From: CAYFVR01 sp046541515 | GTDB lineage: Bacteria > Desulfobacterota > Desulfobacteria > Desulfobacterales > Desulfococcaceae | NCBI GenBank assembly: GCA_046541515.1 | Contig: JBKHDD010000069.1 | Span: forward strand, 1-22,551 | Direction of reading: 5' to 3' | DNA: 22,551 nt | In this document: in pieces, positions 15,337 through 22,551 of the stretch | Layout: each line of letters starts with the position of its first letter | Numbering within the stretch: the first letter of the stretch is position 1 | Position numbers and translations under genes: made by a program | Notes under the pieces: model-generated | Database searches by the model: none | What the model saw: only the letters and a program-made list of their open reading frames with translations | What the model was told of the DNA's origin: nothing

Positions 15337-16040
15337 GCGATTCCAAACCGAATGCCGCCGAGGATTTTCTTGCCTTCGTCGGGAACCGGAAATTTGCCGC
15401 GGTGCTGGCGGATCCGCCCTGGCAATTCCAAAACCGAACGGGCAAGATGGCCCCGGAACACCGGCGCCTTTCCCGGTACCCGACCCTTTCCCTGCCGGAA
15501 ATTAAAGAAATCCCAGTGGCAAGGGCTCTCCGGGAGACGGCTCATTTGTATCTCTGGGCGCCCAATGCCCTGCTGGCGGAAGGACTTCAAATTTTGGAAG
15601 CCTGGGGCTTTCAATACAAAACCAATTTGATTTGGTACAAGGTTCGAAAGGACGGCGGGCCGGACCGGCGGGGCGTTGGTTTTTATTTTCGGAACGTGAC
15701 GGAAATGATTTTGTTTGGGGTTCGAGGAAAAAATCCCCGGACCCTCCAGCCCGGGCGGAGCCAGCCCAATATTATAGCGACACGAAAGCGGGAGCACAGC
15801 CGAAAGCCGGACGAGCAGTACGAGATCATCGAATCTTGCAGCCGTGGGCCTTTTCTGGAAATGTTTGCACGGGGCCGGCGCCCCAATTGGTTTTCCTGGG
15901 GGAATCAAGCCGAGGATTATTTCCCGGATTGGGAAACTCACAAAAACCATTCCCAATCCCGGAAGCCCGACCCGAGAAATCTTCAATTGGCTTTGCCCGG
16001 CGCCGAGGTCGGGGAGACCCTTCCCGAGCCGACCAAATAG
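15333..16040 (+). CDS. MT-A70 family adenine-specific DNA methyltransferase
   Basis: A 235-residue S-adenosylmethionine-dependent methyltransferase of the MT-A70 family, which methylates N6 of adenine. The catalytic motif IV is DPPW at 27-30 (AAVLADPPWQF). Downstream are HLYLWAPNALL (71-81), TNLIWYKVRKD (97-107), NVTEMILFGVRG (121-132) and the motif around FLEMFARGRRPNWFSWGN (174-191). The ATG at 15333 overlaps the ancestral stop of the endonuclease (ATGA), which shows they were a translationally coupled restriction-modification pair, and the methyltransferase would protect the host's own sites. The reading frame is complete with no visible damage, so the enzyme may now act alone in DNA modification. 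Its recognition sequence cannot be read from the sequence; AGATCT or RGATCY would be guesses from relatives of the endonuclease. Confidence 0.9.
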   Translation: MSDSKPNAAEDFLAFVGNRKFAAVLADPPWQFQNRTGKMAPEHRRLSRYPTLSLPEIKEIPVARALRETAHLYLWAPNALLAEGLQILEAWGFQYKTNLIWYKVRKDGGPDRRGVGFYFRNVTEMILFGVRGKNPRTLQPGRSQPNIIATRKREHSRKPDEQYEIIESCSRGPFLEMFARGRRPNWFSWGNQAEDYFPDWETHKNHSQSRKPDPRNLQLALPGAEVGETLPEPTK

Positions 16041-16169
16041 CCGTCCGATTGAACCCGTCTCATTGAAATCGTCCCGCGAGACCACCATCATTCATTCTTT
16101 CGATATCATCGCCATCCATCCGGCGGAAACAGCCGCGATCTGCGGGGAACGGAACGGAGGAAAAGCGGC

Positions 16170-17867
<1,698 letters not shown>

Positions 17868-17930
17868 ATCGATTCGGCGGATTTCAGCGTCGAGACGACG
17901 AAACCGATTTCCCAAATGGCGTTTTTCGGA

Positions 17931-17959
17931 GGCCGGCGATGGATTTTCCGTCGCCGGCC
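17931..17959 (+). terminator. Strong hairpin after glnS (possible terminator)
   Basis: GGCCGGCGA (17931-17939) pairs perfectly with TCGCCGGCC (17951-17959) around a short loop, 63 bp past the glnS stop. Only CGTTTGG follows rather than a T run, so intrinsic termination would be weak; it may stabilise the mRNA 3' end or act with Rho. Confidence 0.5.
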
Positions 17960-18003
17960 CGTTTGGCTGGGGGGGCGGCCGGGAAAATACAGGATTCGGG
18001 GTA

Positions 18004-18032
18004 TTGGATCGGAGGCCGGCTTCGGCTAGGAT
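18004..18032 (+). promoter_or_regulatory. Candidate promoter for the small helical protein
   Basis: TTGGAT (18004-18009), a 17-bp spacer and TAGGAT (18027-18032) form a moderate sigma-70 match. Transcription would begin near 18039, giving a leader of about 70 bases that contains the hairpins at 18052-18083. Confidence 0.4.
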
Positions 18033-18051
18033 TACCGTTATTTTTTCGTTT

Positions 18052-18083
18052 CCCGCCTCGTTTGGAGGCGGGCGATTCCGCCC
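18052..18083 (+). promoter_or_regulatory. Overlapping alternative hairpins in the leader of the 18110 gene
   Basis: CCCGCCTC (18052-18059) pairs perfectly with GAGGCGGG (18065-18072). The downstream part of the same arm, GGCGG (18067-18071), can instead pair with CCGCC (18078-18082). The two stems exclude each other and end 15 bases before the ribosome site at 18098-18106. The layout could regulate translation, but it could also be a chance product of high GC. Confidence 0.35.
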
Positions 18084-18109
18084 AATCCGATTGCCGAGAG
18101 GGGGAAGTT

Positions 18110-18370
18110 GTGCGAATTGGAGAAGCCCAGAGAGTCAAAGCCGAATCGCAGTTGCGAACGACGCTGAAGGACTGCCAAGAAATGATCGCCCAAGTCCGGC
18201 CCATCGACGGCGAGACGGCCTCCGCCTTGGAGGAAAAGGCCGAGGATATTGCCCGCCGCATCGACCGGCTCAACTTGCTTGCCGGGGACGAAGAGTGGGA
18301 ACGGCTTCGATTCGAGACCGAAGACCTCGTCGGAGATTTGGAAAATCGTTGTCGCTGGGCCAAGGGCTGA
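18110..18370 (+). CDS. Small helical hypothetical protein
   Basis: An 86-residue protein starting at GTG 18110 behind a strong GAGAGGGGGAAG ribosome site. I do not recognise the family. The sequence is highly charged and predicted to be nearly all helix, with heptad-like spacing of hydrophobics (AESQLRTTLKDCQEMIAQV, then ALEEKAEDIARRIDRLNLL and WERLRFETEDLVGDLENR), so a short helical hairpin or coiled coil is likely. There are two Cys, no signal peptide and no membrane segment. It is flanked by its own candidate promoter and a downstream terminator, so it seems to be a single-gene unit between glnS and rubrerythrin. The ribosome site and codon use argue that it is real. Confidence 0.65.
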   Translation: MRIGEAQRVKAESQLRTTLKDCQEMIAQVRPIDGETASALEEKAEDIARRIDRLNLLAGDEEWERLRFETEDLVGDLENRCRWAKG

Positions 18371-18711
18371 CGCCTTTCGCGCCCGGACGTCGCCTCGAAA
18401 AAGCGGCCTCATGGACGGTTTTCGGCGGTTTTCCGCGAGAACCCGAGGCCGCGCGGCGAACCCCGCGAAGCGCGATCGGCGAAAAACCTTGAAAACTTCG
18501 CCATTTTTTGGCAAAATGTTCCCATAATCTCACGCAAACCGTCTCATTTCCCCATTCCTCGGCGTTTCGCCGGGGTCTTTTTTTCCGGAATGCCCGTCGT
18601 CGGCGGTTCTGCCGTCCGACATCTTCAACCGCGGTTCGGGGGCTTCGACGCCAAAGAGCGGCCTCGAAGGCCATCGCCCGACCGCCCGTTTTCCAAAGGA
18701 GGAGCCTTCGC
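18371..18711 (+). other. Intergenic region before rubrerythrin
   Basis: These 341 bases hold no convincing gene. They contain a -10-like CATAAT at 18523-18528 without a well-spaced -35, and a good intrinsic terminator at 18557-18584. About 120 bases of GC-rich leader then precede the rubrerythrin ribosome site, including a small GGCCT/AGGCC stem at 18660-18672. The rubrerythrin promoter was not identified. Confidence 0.5.
18557..18584 (+). terminator. Intrinsic terminator upstream of rubrerythrin
   Basis: CCTCGGCG (18557-18564) and CGCCGGGG (18568-18575) form an 8-bp stem with one T-G pair and a TTT loop, followed by TCTTTTTTT. This is a textbook intrinsic terminator. It sits about 190 bp after the small helical gene, so either that transcript has a long 3' tail or a short separate RNA ends here. 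Confidence 0.85.
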
Positions 18712-19206
18712 ATGTCCAAAACCGAAAAGAATCTGAAAGACGCCTTCGCCGGCGAATCCCAAGCCAACCGAAAATACCTCGCCTTCGCCGAAAAGGCCGA
18801 AAAAGAGGGCTACGGCCAAGTCGCCAAGCTCTTTCGCGCCACCGCAGCCGCCGAAACCGTTCATGCCCACAGCCACCTTCGGGCGTTGAAGGGCGTCGGC
18901 AGCACCGAGGACAATTTGAAGGAGGCCATCGGCGGCGAGACCTACGAGTTCGAGAGCATGTATCCCCCGATGATCGAAACGGCCAAGGAAGAAGGCAACG
19001 CCGTGGCGGAGCGAACCTTCAATTTCGCCAACGAAGTGGAAAAAATTCACGCCAATTTGTACCAAAAAGCGCTGGAGAACATGGGCGGCCTCCCCGAAAC
19101 CGATTACTATGTCTGTTCGGTTTGCGGCCATACCCTGGAAGGCGAGCCCACCGACAAATGTCCGGTGTGCGGCGCCCTCCCCAAGGCCTATTTCAAAGCG
19201 GCCTGA
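18712..19206 (+). CDS. rbr: Rubrerythrin
   Basis: A 164-residue cytoplasmic non-haem di-iron protein that reduces hydrogen peroxide in anaerobes. The ferritin-like four-helix domain carries the ligand residues Glu15, Glu48-x2-His51, the GGETYEFE region (Glu76, Glu79) and Glu110-x2-His113. The C-terminal rubredoxin-like domain has C135-x2-C138 and C150-x2-C153, ending in GALPKAYFKAA. The ATG at 18712 follows AAAGGAGGA, one of the strongest ribosome sites here. An intrinsic terminator follows directly, so it is probably monocistronic, yet a flavin disulfide reductase-like gene lies just downstream and could share a redox role. Length and motifs fit the short rubrerythrin subfamily common in sulfate reducers and other anaerobes. 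Confidence 0.96.
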   Translation: MSKTEKNLKDAFAGESQANRKYLAFAEKAEKEGYGQVAKLFRATAAAETVHAHSHLRALKGVGSTEDNLKEAIGGETYEFESMYPPMIETAKEEGNAVAERTFNFANEVEKIHANLYQKALENMGGLPETDYYVCSVCGHTLEGEPTDKCPVCGALPKAYFKAA

Positions 19207-19227
19207 TCGCTTTTTTCCCAAACGAGC

Positions 19228-19265
19228 AACGCCGCGCTCCCCGTATTCCGGGGGGCGTTTTTTTT
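19228..19265 (+). terminator. Intrinsic terminator of rubrerythrin
   Basis: AACGCC (19228-19233) pairs with GGCGTT (19254-19259), and CCCCG (19239-19243) with CGGGG (19249-19253), with a five-base bulge. Eight T residues (19258-19265) form the tail. It lies 22 bp after the rubrerythrin stop. Confidence 0.85.
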
Positions 19266-19422
19266 GGCCCGGACGGAAAGCCGGAAAAGCGGCGGGGCGG
19301 CCTGAGCCCTTCGGTTTTTGCGCCCCTCGGTTGGCGGCCGTTCCGGCGAGGCCTCCGTCGGGCGTTGGGCGCGTTTTCCGGGGGCCGCCGATGAAGATTT
19401 CCCAAGCGAAGAGGAGGCGAGA

Positions 19423-20763
19423 GTGACGACCCATTTTGACGTGCTGGTGATCGGTTCCGGCACCGCCGGCCAAACTTTGGCCCATCCCATTCGAAAGGCC
19501 GGAAAGACCGTTGCGGTGGCCGACCGTCGCCCGTTTGGCGGCACCTGCGCCATCCGTGGCTGCCAGGCCAAGAAATACCTGGTGACCGCCGCCGAGATGG
19601 TGGACCTGACCCGCCACATGACCGGCAACGGCATCGGAACGCCCGCCACCATCGACTGGCCGGAATTGATCCGTTTCAAAAAGGAATTCACCGACGAAGT
19701 GCCCGACAACACCGAAAACGATTTGTGGGAGGCCGGGATCGAAACGCTTCACGGATCGGTCCGGTTTACCGGGGAAAATTCGGTCCTGGTGGGCGACTTT
19801 GCGGTCACCGCCGACGTCGTCGTGATCGCCACCGGCGCCAAGCCCATTCCCTTGCCCATCCATGGGTTCGAGCACTTGCTGACCAGCGACGATTTTCTGG
19901 AAATGGCGAAAATGCCGGGCCGGGTCGCGTTCATTGGCGGCGGCTACATCTCCATGGAGTTCGCCCATGTGGCGGCCCGGGCCGGCGCGTCGGTCACGGT
20001 GCTGGAAATGGCCGACCGGATTCTGGGCGGATTTGATCCGGATTTGGTGGATACGCTGGTTTCCGCCTCGGAGGCGGAAGGGATTCAATTTGAAACCGGC
20101 GTCACGGTTTCCGCCGTGGCGCCGGAAGACGGCGGGTTCCGCATCGAAACCAAGGACGGCCGCCATTTTTCGGCCGATCGGGTGGTCCACGGCGCCGGCC
20201 GGGCGCCCGAGATCGAGGATCTGGAACCCGAGAAGGGCGACGTCGAGTCTTCCAAGCGGGGCATCGCGGTCAACGCCTTCATGCAAAGCGTTTCCAATCC
20301 CCGGGTGTACGCCATCGGCGACGCGGCCGACGCGCCGCCCCAGCTTGCCACCGTGGCCGACATGGAAGCCGAAGTCGTCGCCGACAATATCCTCAACGGC
20401 AACCGGACCGAAGCCGACCATGCCAACGTTCCATCCGTGGTTTTTACGTTGCCGCCCCTGGCGACCGTGGGCATGAGCGAAGACGAGGCCCGGAAAAAGG
20501 GCCTTTCCATAAAGGTGAACAAGGGCAATCCGGCCAACTGGCCCTCCTCCTGGCGGATCGGCCAAAAATACGCCGGATTCAAGGTGATTTTGGAAGAAGA
20601 GACGCGGCGCATTCTGGGGGCGCACCTGCTTTGTCACGAAGCGGGCGACATGATCAACCTCTTCGCGCTGGCCATCAAAAAGGGGCTGACGGCGGACGAC
20701 CTGAAATCGGTGTTGTGGGCCTATCCCACCTACACGTCGGACATTAAGTATATGATCCGCTGA
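19423..20763 (+). CDS. Class I pyridine nucleotide-disulfide reductase-like flavoprotein
   Basis: A 446-residue FAD/NAD(P)H oxidoreductase of the glutathione reductase/dihydrolipoyl dehydrogenase superfamily. The GTG at 19423 follows GAGGAGG; the upstream extension does not look like the family. The FAD loop is VIGSGTAG (9-16), and the redox-active pair is C42-x4-C47 in GGTCAIRGC. The NAD(P) loop is FIGGGYISMEFAHVAARAG (from 170), and the second FAD motif is VYAIGDAAD (from 295). The dimerisation domain runs from about 330. In true disulfide reductases the partner subunit supplies a His-Glu pair from an HPT-x4-E motif; here that place reads AYPTYTSDI, with Tyr and Asp, so the substrate and mechanism may differ. 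It is not clearly lipoamide dehydrogenase, mercuric or glutathione reductase. The neighbouring rubrerythrin suggests a redox or peroxide context. Confidence 0.88.
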   Translation: MTTHFDVLVIGSGTAGQTLAHPIRKAGKTVAVADRRPFGGTCAIRGCQAKKYLVTAAEMVDLTRHMTGNGIGTPATIDWPELIRFKKEFTDEVPDNTENDLWEAGIETLHGSVRFTGENSVLVGDFAVTADVVVIATGAKPIPLPIHGFEHLLTSDDFLEMAKMPGRVAFIGGGYISMEFAHVAARAGASVTVLEMADRILGGFDPDLVDTLVSASEAEGIQFETGVTVSAVAPEDGGFRIETKDGRHFSADRVVHGAGRAPEIEDLEPEKGDVESSKRGIAVNAFMQSVSNPRVYAIGDAADAPPQLATVADMEAEVVADNILNGNRTEADHANVPSVVFTLPPLATVGMSEDEARKKGLSIKVNKGNPANWPSSWRIGQKYAGFKVILEEETRRILGAHLLCHEAGDMINLFALAIKKGLTADDLKSVLWAYPTYTSDIKYMIR

Positions 20764-20785
20764 ATCGGGGTTTCCTTGCCGGGAT

Positions 20786-20814
20786 TTGCCAACGGCCGCC
20801 CGCCGCTGTATTAT
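20786..20814 (+). promoter_or_regulatory. Good sigma-70 promoter with a long leader to the SlyB-like gene
   Basis: TTGCCA (20786-20791), 17 bp and TATTAT (20809-20814) match the consensus at 10 of 12 positions. The start would be near 20821, leaving about 260 untranslated bases before the ATG at 21084. The leader holds a hairpin GCCATC/GATGGC near 21002-21023. The frames that open in it (for example from 20824) look non-coding. No known riboswitch was recognised. Confidence 0.6.
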
Positions 20815-21083
20815 GATTGAAGGATGAACGCCAGGCGGGTTGCCCGGGTCCCTCGCGAGTTTTCGCCGGGACGAAGGCGACTGGAACGGGGTCTTGTGGG
20901 TATGGCATTGGACCGGAGGGCCGGACATCGCGAAAGGTTGTCGCCGTTCATTTTGACGGCGAGGGGCGAAGGGGCTTGCGCGTTGCCCTTGGCAAAATGT
21001 CGCCATCGTTCCATTGGGATGGCAAATCGAACGGCGGGGCGTCGACGGCTGCGGCCGGGTGTCTCCGGGGAAGGAGCGCGGAA

Positions 21084-21539
21084 ATGAAAATTCGCGGTTT
21101 GCTGATGGGGCTGATGATTCTTGGGCTGCTGGCCGGTTGCGCCTCCGGGCGGTCCGGGCAAACCTACTCCCGGGACGAGGCCCGGCAAAGTCTTTCGATC
21201 TATTACGGCACGGTTCTGGCGGTGGCGCCGGCGGTGATCGAGGGGACCAAAACGCCCATCGGCCCCGCGGCGGGCGGCGCCACCGGCGCGGTGTTGGGCA
21301 ATTCCGTGGGCGGCGGTTCCGGCCGAACCATCGCAACGGTGATCGGCGGCATCGCGGGGGCCCTGGCCGGCGGCGCCATCGAGGAGGGCGTCACCCGGCG
21401 GGACGCCTACGAAATTACGGTGGAGCTGGACGACGGCCAGCTCGTCGCGGTGGTGCAGGAGGCCGACGAAGAATTCGCGGTGGGCGACCGCGTCCGGATC
21501 GTTAAGGGACGGAACGGAACGACGCGGGTGCGGCAGTAG
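21084..21539 (+). CDS. Glycine-zipper outer-membrane lipoprotein (SlyB/Pcp-like)
   Basis: A 151-residue predicted lipoprotein. The signal peptide MKIRGLLMGLMILGLLAGC ends in the lipobox LAGC, with Cys19 as the acylated residue. After a polar segment (DEARQSLSIYYGTVLAVAPAVIEG) comes a glycine-zipper region at about 60-101 (GPAAGGATGAVLGNSVGGGSG, IGGIAGALAGGAIEEGV), as in SlyB and other 17-kDa surface antigen-like proteins. The C-terminal domain is a small beta module with ITVELDDGQLVAVVQEAD and FAVGDRVRIV. This architecture is that of the SlyB/Pcp family, which rings and stabilises outer-membrane proteins under stress. AAGGAG precedes the ATG. It probably forms its own unit from the promoter near 20800 to the terminator at 21563. 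Confidence 0.88.
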   Translation: MKIRGLLMGLMILGLLAGCASGRSGQTYSRDEARQSLSIYYGTVLAVAPAVIEGTKTPIGPAAGGATGAVLGNSVGGGSGRTIATVIGGIAGALAGGAIEEGVTRRDAYEITVELDDGQLVAVVQEADEEFAVGDRVRIVKGRNGTTRVRQ

Positions 21540-21562
21540 GGCAGATCATTTCCAAAAAAACG

Positions 21563-21609
21563 AACCCCGCAGACCGGCGGTTGGGTGCCTGTTTGCGGGG
21601 TTTTTGTTT
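21563..21609. terminator. Bidirectional intrinsic terminator between convergent genes
   Basis: AACCCCGCA (21563-21571) and TGCGGGGTT (21594-21602) form a 9-bp stem, and T-rich sequence follows on the plus strand (TTTTTGTTTTT). On the minus strand the same stem is followed by CGTTTTTTT. It serves both the SlyB-like gene and the convergent toxin-antitoxin operon. Confidence 0.88.
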
Positions 21610-21624
21610 TTCAAAAATAGATGT

Positions 21625-21882
21625 TTATCGGTAATGATATCGACAACTGATGACCTGTATAGCCTCCGATTCGATCCGGTAAACCAGCCGGTGCTCTTGG
21701 TTGATTCTGCGTGACCAACACCCGGAAAGCTCATATCCCAAGGGCTCCGGTTTACCAATTCCTTCTTTCGGATGGCGGAGAATGTCTTTCAGAATCGTTC
21801 GAATCCGTTTCGCGGTTTTCCGGTCGTTATCCAGAAACCATTCGAAATCCTTCCACGCATCGCTTGTAAACTGAAGGATCAC
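21625..21882 (-). CDS. yoeB: YoeB-type ribosome-dependent mRNA interferase toxin
   Basis: An 85-residue type II toxin of the RelE superfamily that cleaves mRNA at the ribosomal A site. The catalytic residues known from E. coli YoeB are all in place at the same numbers: Glu46 in GKPEPL, Arg65 in NQEHRLVY, and His83-Tyr84 in CRYHY; the SGCWSRRI motif at 53-60 is also conserved. The reading frame is complete, with no sign of decay. The ATG overlaps the antitoxin stop as ATGA, so translation is coupled and the antitoxin is made first. The bidirectional terminator lies just downstream. Confidence 0.95.
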   Translation of the reverse strand: MILQFTSDAWKDFEWFLDNDRKTAKRIRTILKDILRHPKEGIGKPEPLGYELSGCWSRRINQEHRLVYRIESEAIQVISCRYHYR

Positions 21883-22136
21883 AGGTCTTCAACGGGAAAG
21901 TTTACAAAATCTCCAGCTTTCGCCTGCTCAATGGACTTTAACAGATGTTCGCGGTTCGCCGGGGACCGCAGAAGATATTCGGTTTCTTCGTAGGCGGAAA
22001 AATCTTCCAGGGAAATCATGACGACCTTTTCACCCGAAACGGTATCCAGAATCACCGTGGGTTCCGCGTCGGCGCAGACCTTTTGGATGAGACTCTTCAA
22101 ATTTTTTTGGGCTTCCACATCGGTGACGACGTTCAT
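21879..22136 (-). CDS. yefM: YefM/Phd-type antitoxin
   Basis: An 85-residue antitoxin that neutralises YoeB and represses its own operon. The N-terminal DNA-binding and dimer region (TDVEAQKNLKSLIQKV) and the EETEYLLRSPAN motif (50-61) match YefM closely. The acidic C-terminal tail (AKAGDFVNFPVEDL) should wrap the toxin. The ATG at 22136 was chosen because AGAGGAA lies upstream and the family start MNVVTDVEAQ follows; a start at 22154 would add six residues. An inverted repeat at 22177-22192 is a candidate operator. Confidence 0.94.
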   Translation of the reverse strand: MNVVTDVEAQKNLKSLIQKVCADAEPTVILDTVSGEKVVMISLEDFSAYEETEYLLRSPANREHLLKSIEQAKAGDFVNFPVEDL

Positions 22137-22176
22137 GGCGTTCCTCTTTCGCAAGTCGGGATAATGCGACCCGGCG

Positions 22177-22192
22177 TTGGAATTCTTTCCAA
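22177..22192. promoter_or_regulatory. Inverted repeat upstream of yefM, candidate operator
   Basis: TTGGAA (22177-22182) and TTCCAA (22187-22192), separated by TTCT, form a perfect inverted repeat about 40 bp upstream of the yefM ATG, in the 76-bp gap between the AlaE-like gene and yefM. Autoregulatory operators of YefM-YoeB are palindromic, but the E. coli core TGTACA is not present, so the assignment is an inference. Confidence 0.4.
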
Positions 22193-22212
22193 ACTGTAGC
22201 GATGAACGCCCG

Positions 22213-22551
22213 TTACTTCAAGGGAAATGCGTCCGCTTTCCGTTTTTCCCGTCTTTCCGATCCCATCACCCGTTCCAAAATTCTCCGGCAGAAACCCATG
22301 TAAAGCCCGTAGGGCCGTCCCACCGCCAGGCTCATTGCGACGACGGTGCCGCAGGCGGTGAGAATTTGCGGGAGTTCCGCGCCGACCCACCACAACACCC
22401 CGGCGTACTGGGGCAGCATGAAGGTGGAAAAGGCGACGATGTCCGCCAGGATTCGAACGGGCCGGCCCCGATGTTCCGCGTTCGTCACCCGAAACAGCCC
22501 AGTCCCGATACAGGCCATAGGGCCGGGCGACGAGGACGTTGAGCGGAATGG
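22213..22551 (-). pseudogene. alaE: AlaE-like L-alanine exporter, frameshifted and cut by the window edge
   Basis: On the minus strand, the frame that enters from the window edge encodes IPLNVLVARPYGLYRD, matching AlaE (IPVNILIAWPYGMYRD in E. coli, from memory). The continuation VRILADIVAFSTFMLPQYAG, VVAMSLAVGRPYGLYMGFCRRIL lies in another frame. The frames join if one base is removed from the GGG run at 22498-22500, giving YRDW-LFRVTNAEHRGRPVRILADI. The gene is therefore frameshifted in this sequence, either a real mutation or a homopolymer error. AlaE is a four-helix inner-membrane exporter of alanine of about 150 residues; roughly the first 40 would lie beyond the window. The C-terminus is complete (stop at 22213). 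Confidence 0.75.

Noticed and set aside
20824..21087. An 87-residue frame starting right after the promoter at 20786-20814
   Set aside because: The sequence is Arg-rich with no domain or ribosome site at proper distance from the predicted start of transcription, and it overlaps the start of the lipoprotein gene; a leader is more likely.
18625..21336. A 903-residue open frame on the minus strand
   Set aside because: It runs antisense to rubrerythrin and the flavoprotein, both certain genes on the plus strand. Its composition is typical of antisense frames in high-GC DNA and no motif is seen.

Overview
The window looks like a chromosomal segment of a GC-rich, probably anaerobic or microaerophilic Gram-negative bacterium. 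Two lipobox lipoproteins, one with a SlyB-type glycine zipper, point to an outer membrane. The futalosine route to menaquinone (mqnB, mqnD), an EpmA-type EF-P lysyltransferase, a rubrerythrin, a divergent YchF/DUF933 GTPase and an MJ0042 zinc ribbon-cyclic nucleotide-DUF4388 protein together fit Desulfobacterota (the former deltaproteobacteria) best. That placement is an inference from family content; no rRNA or tRNA gene is present to test it.

Layout. Positions 1-7217 are all on the minus strand. Read in the direction of transcription they are a YchF-like P-loop protein, an MFS transporter, a zinc ribbon/cNMP-binding-like/DUF4388 protein, then a tight cluster of MEMO-family protein, TetR regulator and futalosine hydrolase (MqnB) joined by ATGA and GTGA overlaps, and finally 1,4-dihydroxy-6-naphthoate synthase (MqnD), cut by the window edge. 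From about 7478 to 21539 everything is on the plus strand: a hydantoinase A-type protein and a class II HDAC-like amidohydrolase with an extra Cys4 tail; a heptad-repeat lipoprotein with EpmA; a large dynamin-like GTPase with a very good sigma-70 promoter; a restriction-modification pair whose BglII-like endonuclease is broken and whose MT-A70 methyltransferase is intact; glnS; a small helical protein; rubrerythrin; a class I flavin disulfide reductase-like protein; and a SlyB-like lipoprotein behind a long leader. A bidirectional terminator closes this block. The minus-strand block at 21625-22551 holds a complete YefM-YoeB toxin-antitoxin pair and a frameshifted homologue of the alanine exporter AlaE, which runs off the window.

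The strongest unexpected observation is the broken restriction endonuclease. A 35-bp insertion bounded by 8-bp direct repeats (CGGCACGA) shifts the frame. Removing one repeat unit restores the family C-terminal motif and places the stop in an ATGA overlap with the methyltransferase start. The methyltransferase is therefore probably a solitary, formerly paired enzyme. Other points of interest are a MEMO-TetR-MqnB translationally coupled cluster, a YchF homologue without a recognisable switch II motif, an HDAC-like enzyme with a zinc-ribbon-like tail, a cNMP-fold protein lacking the phosphate-binding arginine, and a flavin disulfide reductase lacking the usual C-terminal catalytic histidine. I see no CRISPR array, insertion sequence, tRNA or rRNA. 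I did not find a convincing wholly new system.
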